DNA from: Sarcomyxa edulis
Taxonomy: Eukaryota; Basidiomycota; Agaricomycetes; Agaricales; Mycenaceae
Length of the DNA stretch: 64,000 nucleotides
Direction: 5' to 3'
NCBI GenBank assembly: GCA_009761415.1
Contig: QUOL01000001.1
Span: forward strand, 2,852,001-2,916,000
This document shows positions 56,691 to 64,000 of the stretch, piece by piece (position 1 is the first letter of the stretch; each line of letters begins with the position of its first letter). The position numbers were made by a program, and so were the translations under genes. A model generated the notes under the pieces. It made no database searches. It had not been told where the DNA came from and saw nothing but the letters and a program-made list of their open reading frames with translations.

Positions 56691-57455
56691 TTAGACTCGG
56701 ATCTCTGCTTTCTTCTTCGCCAACAAATTCCTGACACTGTCGACAGCATTCTCCCTCGCCCTGATAAGTCGTCTAGCCTTGGGCAGATCGGAAACTGTCC
56801 ACGTGGAGTAAGGAGAGCTGCCTGCACTCCTTTGAGACCCAGAGATAGTGTTAGTGTCTGTGGAATCTGACAAGGACTTCAACTCCATGCGAAGGGTATC
56901 AAGAATGTCGTCTAATGTCGAAAGGGTAGAAATGATGTCTTCTAGCTCCTCCTTCCGTTTGAAAGTGCGTATGGCTTCCTGAGCGCATGTTTCTATATGC
57001 GTAAACCGAACGGGGCCCAATTGCTCCCCTCCATACCTGGGCCAAAGGATGAGCGTGACATGATAATCAATTTGGAAGAGAGACTCGTACCATCGACTCA
57101 CTATCACGACAGCATCAATCACGGCTTCAGTCTGCATGACCTTCAAAATCCTGCCCCCAGACCACCTTTCTCCACCATCGTCAGAACCGATATTGAGCTC
57201 GAAGTCCTCTGGGCCCTCTAAACCACTTCGACCTGTTTTGACGACCATACACCGCCAAGCTGCCATTTCATACGCAGGTTTTGCAGCATGAACAACGTGT
57301 TTCAAATGGTTGATGGCTGTCCTGGCTTGCTCGGGGGTAGATGCTCGGAAGACATTGGCTATGAATATGCATGCCTTATCCCGGATTTCCTGAGAAGTAG
57401 CAATAATTTGCGGTGGTGGACGAGATGATGTGACGAAAGAATCTAGGTTATTCAT
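56691..57455 (-). CDS. IMPACT/Yih1-family protein
   Basis: Two exons (57091..57455 and 56691..57036) with a 54 bp intron give 236 residues. The N-terminal IMPACT (UPF0029) domain is recognised by 'DKACIFIANVFRASTPEQAR', 'INHLKHVVHAAKPAYEMAAW', 'AVIDAVVIVSRWYGGEQLGP' and 'VRFTHIETCAQEAI'; the RWYGG-x-x-LG segment is the family hallmark and is created by the splice. The C-terminal part is helical, with coiled-coil (ELEDIISTLSTLDDILDTLR) and a basic end (ARRLIRARENAVDSVRNLLA). Full IMPACT/Yih1 proteins have an N-terminal RWD domain and inhibit Gcn2; here it is absent, so this is a stand-alone UPF0029 domain with an added helical tail. The role is uncertain. Confidence 0.85.
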   Translation of the reverse strand: MNNLDSFVTSSRPPPQIIATSQEIRDKACIFIANVFRASTPEQARTAINHLKHVVHAAKPAYEMAAWRCMVVKTGRSGLEGPEDFELNIGSDDGGERWSGGRILKVMQTEAVIDAVVIVSRWYESLFQIDYHVTLILWPRYGGEQLGPVRFTHIETCAQEAIRTFKRKEELEDIISTLSTLDDILDTLRMELKSLSDSTDTNTISGSQRSAGSSPYSTWTVSDLPKARRLIRARENAVDSVRNLLAKKKAEIRV

Positions 57456-57648
57456 GGCATGTAGTACCCCAGGCTGTGTTGCTGCTATACACTGCGCAGA
57501 TTACGCCGAAGAAAGAGGATACCAAGACATGTTTACGAGAGAGAGTGCAAGCCGCAGCCGGCCTCTATAGTCAGCACGATCTGCCAAAAGCTCCTGGTCT
57601 CGCCCCTGTTCGCCGACGGTGACTCTTTCTTTCTAACTTCCACCTCTC
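57456..57648. promoter_or_regulatory. Short divergent promoter between IMPACT and YSC84 genes
   Basis: The two start codons are 193 bp apart on opposite strands. Inferred shared promoter; CT-rich near 57,625-57,645 ahead of the plus-strand start, as is common for fungal transcription starts. Confidence 0.45.
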
Positions 57649-59580
57649 ATGAAACTCAACAGCCCTTTGCCTCAAACCCTCCCTAAGGAGTGCGCAAAAG
57701 CTGCCAAAATCTGTTCGTTTTGTCTATATACGATCCTCACGATACCCCATTCTAATCAGTCTTTCACAGTCAAATCGTTCGTCGACAGCGGCAACAATGG
57801 CCTCGATGGTGTCATCCGTACGTCTGTCCCATATCCAGGTGTATGTGATCTGACGGTCTTCTTCCAGCTCGTACAGTCCTCGAGAATGCTAGGGGGTTCG
57901 CCATCTTCACAATATTCAAAGCCGGATTCTTATTTTCCGCACGAGCAGGTACTGGAGTAGGTGCGTCGTGAATCTCGAATTCTTGAAAGGTAGTCTCATG
58001 TATATTTGTTACAGTAATCGCTAAATTGGATGACGGAAGTACGTTGGTCTATACATCTCGATGCCCCTGTACTCATGTTACTTTCTCCATCGTCCAGCGT
58101 GGTCTGCACCTAGTGCGATAGGAACGGCTGGATTAGGATTCGGGGGACAGGCTGGTGCTGAGATGACCGACTTCCTAGTCGTCCTCAACTCTCGTTCAGT
58201 GAGCTTGTTCTGATATCTTCTCAAATGGCCTCATATCTAAAACATATATGATCATCTGTCTAGGCAGTCGTAAGTTCTATTTCCACAAAGGATACGGACT
58301 AGTTCAACGACTCAATTGTCATACATAGCGCTCTTTCATGGCTGCTGGGTCATTGACCTTGGGTGGTAACATGAGTATCGCTCTTGGGCCTCTCGGTCGG
58401 AATGGAGAAGCCTCAGGATCCGTGAACTCGAGTGGAAAATTGGCAGCTATGTCCGTGGTGACATGCTCACTAACTCTTTAGATACTGAATCTATTTCTCG
58501 TTACAGGTACAGTTATTCCAAGACGAGGGGTTTATTTGGAGGCGTATCTGTGGAAGGCTCGGTTATCGTTGAAAGGCAAGACGCCAATGCACAGGCTTAC
58601 CAGTCGGACGTCACTGCGAAGCTCCTTCTCGGTGGCGCCGTCGAACCTCCGCCATGGTCGGCGACTCTGATAAAGACTCTAGAGGCATGTACAGGCATGC
58701 CTGGGACTAGACAATGGGTCAATGACGGAGAGGCAACCGATGGTAGCTATGCCTTCAACGGATTGGCGAGTCCTGGGGGCGAAAGTTCCTCGTCTTCGTT
58801 TCTACGAAAGAAGAAGAAAGAGAAACCAGGGAAGGAGCCTTTCCCTCCTGATTCTTGGGGCGCCAAAAAGAATTCGGGATCCTACTTTGATGACTCGTTC
58901 GTTCCGTCTCTCTCTGAACCCAGAGACCAGTATCGGAAGCAGGACAACCCAGCTACGGCTAGTTTCGAAACCCCTTTCAAGTCTGATTTCATGCCAGAGG
59001 ACCAGAAACGCCGACATCCTCGTCTTAGCTTGTCCGTATCTCACAGTCCCTCGCCAGATTATTTCGAGCAGCGTTCATCTGCGTCTTCTGAATTTCCACG
59101 CCCGTCCCGTTTCGCGTCCAGTCCTGCCCATAATCGATCGTTCAGCGCAAATGTACCATCTGGATCATCGTACGACCAACAGAGGCATTCTTCCTTCTCC
59201 AACCCTTTCGCTTCCCGATCCCCTGGCGCATTGCGAAACAGGAACTCCTCACCATCACCCTCAGATAGTGGGCGAAGCTTCAATACCCCTGCTCCCTACA
59301 TTGCCCCAAAACCTGAGCTCAAGAGACCTCTGTTGCCACACGAAGGTGTCGCTCGCGCAATAGCTCTCTACGACTTCAAAGCTGTTGAAAAGGGAGATCT
59401 TTCCTTTTCGAAAGGCAACGTTATCACAATCATCCAGAAGAGCAACAGTACCGATGATTGGTATGTTGAAGATCTCTCCCTCGTTCTGTTGCGTAAGCTC
59501 ATTGTATTGATCGCAGGTGGAAAGGCAAAGTGGACGGTAGAGAGGGGATATTCCCTGCCAATTTCGTCGAAGTGGTGTAG
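57649..59580 (+). CDS. YSC84: SYLF-SH3 actin-patch protein (Ysc84/Lsb3 family)
   Basis: Starts MKLNSPLPQTLPKECAKAAK. The SYLF domain spans about residues 10-235: 'LPKECAKAAKICSFCL'-type opening, 'GLDGVIPRAVLENAKGFAIF'-type core, 'GTGVVIAKLDDGTWSAPSAI', 'GLGFGGQAGAEMTDFLVVLN' and 'YSYSKTRGLFGGVSVEGSVI'. A long Ser/Pro-rich linker holds a basic patch (RKKKKEKPGKEPF) and proline motifs. The C-terminal SH3 domain has 'ARAIALYDFKAVEKGDLSF', 'DDWWKGKVDGREGIFPANFV' and ends FVEVV. Ysc84 binds actin and phosphoinositides at endocytic sites, and its SH3 recruits proline-rich partners such as Las17. Domain order and size (about 490 residues) match. Introns lie in the SYLF part and just before 'WKGK'. 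Confidence 0.92.
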
Positions 59581-59731
59581 TAGCATCTATCAGTCTGTAT
59601 ATCCACTCTTGCTCTCAATATGTATCGGAATCCAGTCTTTGTATAACTTTCATGTCATGCCTTTCTAGAATGTCAACGCTGATGGTACATGTATATCGGG
59701 GTAGGATTTCCACTTGACACTGAATTCTTCT

Positions 59732-60797
59732 CTACTCTTGGGTCACCGATATGACCTGGCCCCCGACCCATGTTTGACCTGGATCTACCGTAGCAAAGCC
59801 TCGCACATGCCCTGGTTCCACGCAGACGAATCTCTCCCTGCAATGTTATTGATATCAGCCTAACAAAACTTTGAAGGAAGGCAGTCGTGCATGCGTACCA
59901 TCCTCCACTTTCCAGATCACTCATCTTGCTGCCTGCTTCTTCACGAGGATTCCAAATTTCCACATCCTTACATCCTATGGCTTTGATCTCCACCCCTCCT
60001 CCAGGCCAGATTACTTCGTATTTCTGTGATGCGTCTGCATACACGGAATCTGTGAACTCTTTTACGTCGACGGCGGGCCTTGCTTCGATTTTAGGGGTAT
60101 TCTTTCCGAGTGCCGTAGGCTCCGTCTTGTCATAATATACCCCATTCTGAAGTGGGGTAACGAGTACTTGATTGGCTGGAGCTCGGATGTAGTTATGGAA
60201 GAGAACTTGGAACTCAAGAGGATCAGGTGGCGAAGCACTCGAGGTTGCGGTGTTGGTGACGTGCAAGTCGGTGCTGATTTGGTGTTCTGCTAATGTAACG
60301 ACATATGCGAGATGGAAAGGTCTAGCATAGATAGAAGTGATCGTGGGCGTTGGTTCAAGCGCTGAAAGGGATGAACAGTCAATACAGATCGTGAAGTCTA
60401 CGCGCAGTGTTGGATGCACATACTCAATCTTACAGATACACCCGCTTCGTTGTCCATGACTACCCCATCCCACTTCCAAAGTTCGCTTCTCGCAAAACCA
60501 TGTGCCTTGAGCTTCATGTGCTCAGGATGTGTTGGGACGCCGAAGCAAGGAAACACGACTGGTATTCCGCCACGGACAGGTTTAGATCCATCGAGGGCGG
60601 CTGTGGAGGACACGAACAGGCGTTCTGTTGGAATAGATCCTGCCTTCCAAGATACTACCGTGGCTCCGTACAATAAGATCTCAACGGAGGAGCCCTACAT
60701 CGGTGGATATCAGATGCGATTGTGTACGCCATTGAGTGACCTTTCGCACCTTGGGATGCTTCAAAACGATAGTGCCTTGACTTTGTTCTACGGGCAT
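59732..60797 (-). CDS. Glucose-6-phosphate 1-epimerase (hexose-6-phosphate mutarotase)
   Basis: Starts MPVEQSQGTIVLKHPK, then after an intron 'GSSVEILLYGATVVSWKAG', 'ALDGSKPVRGGIPVVFPCFG', 'HMKLKAHGFARSELWKWDG' (catalytic His in HGFAR), 'FHLAYVVTLAEHQISTDLHV', 'LEFQVLFHNYIRAPANQVLV' and 'PLQNGVYYD', ending 'CVEPGHVRGFATVDPGQTWV', where the family has its catalytic Glu (VEPG). It is the YMR099C/YeaD-type beta-sandwich that interconverts alpha and beta anomers of glucose 6-phosphate in the cytosol. About 300 residues as expected. Four introns; the penultimate exon joins 'LESGGW' to 'ERFVCVEPG'. It converges with YSC84, the two stop codons being about 150 bp apart. Confidence 0.9.
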
Positions 60798-61206
60798 GAT
60801 TCTGCTAGGGCGAGATGACTTGAACTGAGTACTGAAGTTTGAAACTTGTAAGGTGGGACCACTCCAGAGACTCGGGAACGAAAAATTTGAGATAGGGGCT
60901 ATCGGCGGCCATGTCCCGCATGCCGCGATTCTAACTCTCCAGTCTCTCCTCCTGTGACTTGACTGTGACTCTCTGATACACCTCCTCCTAGTACTTTGCA
61001 ACTTGGAGGACCGCGACTTCGCCTACACTGGCCACCTTCTTGCTAAATACTTCTGTCGTTATCAATTCTCGTCTGTCAATTTACTTCCAGTACTAGTCTG
61101 CAGCGAAATTTGACTTTCTGAACCGCGCGAACCGAATCCTCTAGTTTCAAGTTGTTGGACCTACTGCCTGCCTCGGTATTGATCGGGTGACAACTAGGTC
61201 CTTCGC
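60798..61206. promoter_or_regulatory. Divergent promoter region between the epimerase and PIF1 genes
   Basis: 409 bp between opposite start codons. Open frames here lack features. No TATA box stands out; inferred to contain both promoters. Confidence 0.4.
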
Positions 61207-63669
61207 ATGAGACCATCATTGAAGTTATTATCGACTCCAAAGGCAAGATTACAATCCTACGCTGTGCGGAACGGCAGAGAAGGATCGAAAATATACAAGT
61301 CTTGGGACGAGGCAAGTTCAGCCTCTGATTGGCCAGTTTCCTCTCAATCTCTAAACTATAGCAGACCTTGGCGAACGTATGTGTTCCGATTTTCTCTCTT
61401 AATAGGTCCAGGACACGAAATTCATGACTAGGTCCATCGCGGAGCTGTTCGGAAGACTTCCGCTCAAAGAAAAGCGGCGCAAAATTGGCTTGCTAAAGAC
61501 CCGAGACCATGTAATGACTGATTCTCTTTCTTGTTCTCCGTCTGATGCATTAGGCTCAATCTTCTGGTAGCTGGCACCATTCATTGGGACTGGCAGCTGA
61601 ACTTTGACCCAATAGCTCGCCTGAAAAAGGCTTCTTCATCTGTCTCTCTTGAAAAACCGCATGCTTCAACAACACTATCCGACGAGCAGAATAAAGTTAT
61701 GAATCGGGTGGAGGAAGGTGATAGCATTTTCTTCACCGGTTCCGCTGGTACGATTCCTTTCATCTGGGACACATGTTGTCTGATTTACGAGTCCAAAAAA
61801 TATATTTCTGTTCATAGGGACAGGAAAATCGGTCTTACTGCGTGAAATCATACGAACTGTACGTTCCAGTGCTCCATCAAGGGTAGGCGTAACGGCATCC
61901 ACGGGCATCGCTTCTATCAATATCGGAGGCGTGACTCTGCACTCCTGGGCAGGAATTGGCCTTGGTCACGAATCTGCGGAAAGACTTGTCGAAAACCTTC
62001 GAGGAGACGCTTTGGTGCGCTGGAGGTCAACGAGAACCCTCATCATCGATGAAAGTACGCGAGTTCAATCTCTTCCTATGCGATTCCTTGATCCAATGAT
62101 TTTTCTTCCAAGTTTCAATGATCGATGGTACTCTATTCGACAAACTTGAGGCAATGGCCCGTCTACTCAAAGAGAACAATAAGCCATTTGGAGGTATTCA
62201 GGTGATCAATTTATCTCTATTCTTTGTTATCCGACTAAGACATCTTTCAGTTAGTTCTTTGCGGCGATTTTTGTCAGCTACCCCCTGTTCCCGGGAAGGA
62301 TAAAGAAGGAAACCAGATACCAGCCACATTCGCATTTGAGGCAAAAAGTTGGGTCAGATGTGTTGGCCCTCCGGTCGTCCTGACACAAGTATTCCGTCAG
62401 AAGGAACAAGGTGTGCCATGTCATCCCACAAGTCCATAGATATCAGAAGTCACAGCTCGTTCCAGAGTTCGTGGACATTTTAAATGATCTACGCGTCGGT
62501 CAAGTAAAGGCTAAGACTATAGGTACTCTGAAAAAGCTTTCACGTCAAGTGAAGTACAATGATGGAATCGAACCAACGGAATTGTAGTTCGAGTTCTCCT
62601 TCTAGAAAGCAGTGTCATGGTTGACAACCTTTTCCAGGTATCCCACTAGGAGAGAAGTAGCACGCGCAAACGCGTTGCGTTTGCAAAATCTTCCTGGTCC
62701 AGAGCGGATGTACACATCCATTGATATACCTGGAGTCGATTCCAATAAGAAGCGCATCTCCTTAGATCGAACGGAAAGGCTCCTCAAACGTATTGTGGCT
62801 ACTCCCTCCATCAAGTTAAAGGTTCGTGATTCATATATTTCAGGTACCTCATTCGCTGATTGCTCCACATTTGGCATAAGATCGGAGCTCAAGTGATGTT
62901 GATTCAAGTAAGTTGTGTCCGGAGTGAAAAGTCTTGAGCTGGTATACTCACGTGTTTTATCTTTAGAACTTGGTGCAAGGAGAGCTGGTCAACGGCTCTG
63001 TCGGTCAAGTCATCGAATTCAGCTCATATAAGAATGCATTAAAAAACCACACCGAGATCGCTACAACAGACGACAAGGCCAACGGCGTACAACACATTCC
63101 AGAGGGTGTCTGGCCGACTGTTTCGTTTACAAACGGTAGAACCGTGCTGGTGGTTCCAGCAGAGTTTACTGTCAACAATGCAAACGGGAAACCGGAGGCG
63201 CGGCGGATTCAAGTGAGGCTAACGCTTATTTGAGGAGTGCGTGTTGATCAAAGTCTCTAGATTCCACTTATTTTGGCTTGGGCTTTGAGTGTGCACAAAT
63301 CTCAAGGACAGACATTGGAGCGCGTCAAGATCAATCTCGCCCGCACATTCGAATGTGGTCAAGGTGAGTAGTACATCTTATTATGGTTGTAGTCTGTCAA
63401 CTTGTTTCTCTTGTCCAGCGTATGTCGCCCTCTCACGAGCAACCTCGATGGCAACACTTGAAGTCACTAACTTTCGACCAAACAAGTAAGTCGATCTTAC
63501 ATCACCCACGTTGAAACTGCTTTGAACCCCTTCTCGTAGAGTGCGAGCCCACGCTCGGGTGCTTGAATGGCACGGTGTTCCAATACGCAATGAGGATGAC
63601 GACGGGAACGACGATGAGTGGGAGGATGTGTTCAACGACCCAGACTTTCTCTCGTCTTGGTACGATTAG
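61207..63669 (+). CDS. PIF1: Pif1-family 5'-3' DNA helicase
   Basis: The start [18 protein letters not shown] is basic and Ser-rich and could be a mitochondrial presequence; the first intron joins are uncertain (61,370-61,590). The helicase core: '[20 protein letters not shown]', Walker [16 protein letters not shown], '[20 protein letters not shown]', Walker B '[18 protein letters not shown]' (spliced at about 62,054), '[16 protein letters not shown]', '[11 protein letters not shown]', '[10 protein letters not shown]', '[20 protein letters not shown]', '[18 protein letters not shown]', '[20 protein letters not shown]', and '[19 protein letters not shown]'. All superfamily 1B Pif1 motifs are present; it unwinds G-quadruplex and forked DNA in nucleus and mitochondria. 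The acidic C-terminus ends [16 protein letters not shown]. It stands alone with no mobile-element ends, so it is the cellular Pif1, not a Helitron helicase. Confidence 0.92.
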
Positions 63670-64000
63670 GGCATACCTTTGTGCGCGCAGTATATCTTTA
63701 TATGTCTCGCCATCCTACATTCTACCTTTGATACCTCGTTGCCTATCGTCTTCCTCATCTCTGAGAAGGAGATGTAGTTTGAGGTTTTTAGGATAATGAG
63801 GCTGGAAGTTGAGGGTTACATTAGATAGAATTAGAATTCAGAAGATAACGAAGCTTTTCGGAGCATGGTCTCTGATGAAAGCACGACGAGACAGAAACGA
63901 TGCAATCGCGATAAACTCCGAGTCTGAGTTTTTCGATACGATTTCACAAGAGCCTCTCAAACTCAGTTCAACAGGTCTGTCTGGCGTAGCTCGCTCCTGT
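63670..64000. other. 3' flank of PIF1, window edge
   Basis: 331 bp after the stop with no supported gene. A short run of codons after ATGGTCTCTGATGAAAGC (about 63,868) closes quickly, so nothing can be called. Confidence 0.4.

Noticed and set aside
61207..63669. Helitron, because a Pif1 helicase is present
   Set aside because: No Rep/HUH motif, no Helitron ends nearby, and the protein is a normal-size cellular Pif1.

Overview
The window is nuclear DNA of a filamentous basidiomycete, most likely an Agaricomycete. The genes are close together, cut by many 45-65 bp GT-AG introns, and belong to families typical of that class: GH16 glucanase, PL8 lyase, DUF6533 and DUF7702 membrane proteins, Sur7/PalI proteins, Ser/Thr-rich wall proteins and DUF6589 proteins. 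About 31 protein-coding genes are supported. I found no rRNA, CRISPR array or convincing intact tRNA. All calls come from reading the sequence and from memory of the families; no search was run. Exon coordinates are given where I checked the reading phase by hand.

Layout. 1-9.7 kb (minus strand): 5' end of a Drs1-type DEAD-box helicase, histone-fold Dpb4/POLE3, an Irc5/HELLS-type SNF2 remodeler, and a RasGEF that carries its own P-loop GTPase-like domain. 9.9-11.4 kb (plus): a ten-exon SurE-type phosphatase. 11.5-21.3 kb (minus): secreted GH16 glucanase, ribosomal protein eL15, MFSD1-like transporter, MARVEL-like membrane protein, MYG1 exonuclease, Ser/Thr-rich surface protein. 21.3-22.7 kb (plus): conserved protein of unknown function.

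22,755-28,422 is the standout: an apparently intact 5,668 bp DNA element with about 115-128 bp terminal inverted repeats and a perfect 9 bp target duplication (TCTATATGC). It holds two intact convergent genes, each starting just inside one repeat: an 857-residue DUF6589 protein and a 738-residue RecQ-like helicase. The plan recalls maize MuDR (9 bp duplication, long inverted repeats, two convergent genes), but the gene content is different. I propose DUF6589 as the transposase and RecQ as its partner.

28.7-45.3 kb: expansin-like secreted protein, Sur7/PalI-like protein, PL8 polysaccharide lyase, prenylcysteine oxidase, Mep1-type ammonium transporter, F-box protein, dienelactone hydrolase. 46-51.5 kb is a membrane-protein block: two DUF6533 paralogues in tandem and a DUF7702 protein. 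51.8-63.7 kb: LAS1 (rRNA processing), a single-pass surface protein, an IMPACT/Yih1 protein, SYLF-SH3 protein Ysc84, glucose-6-phosphate 1-epimerase and a Pif1 helicase.

Most genes are unrelated housekeeping or secretory functions. Several pairs diverge from short shared promoters (9,696-9,871; 21,253-21,325; 57,456-57,648). Very small exons recur: 7 nt in DPB4, 7 and 5 nt in the PL8 gene, 11 and 8 nt in the F-box gene.
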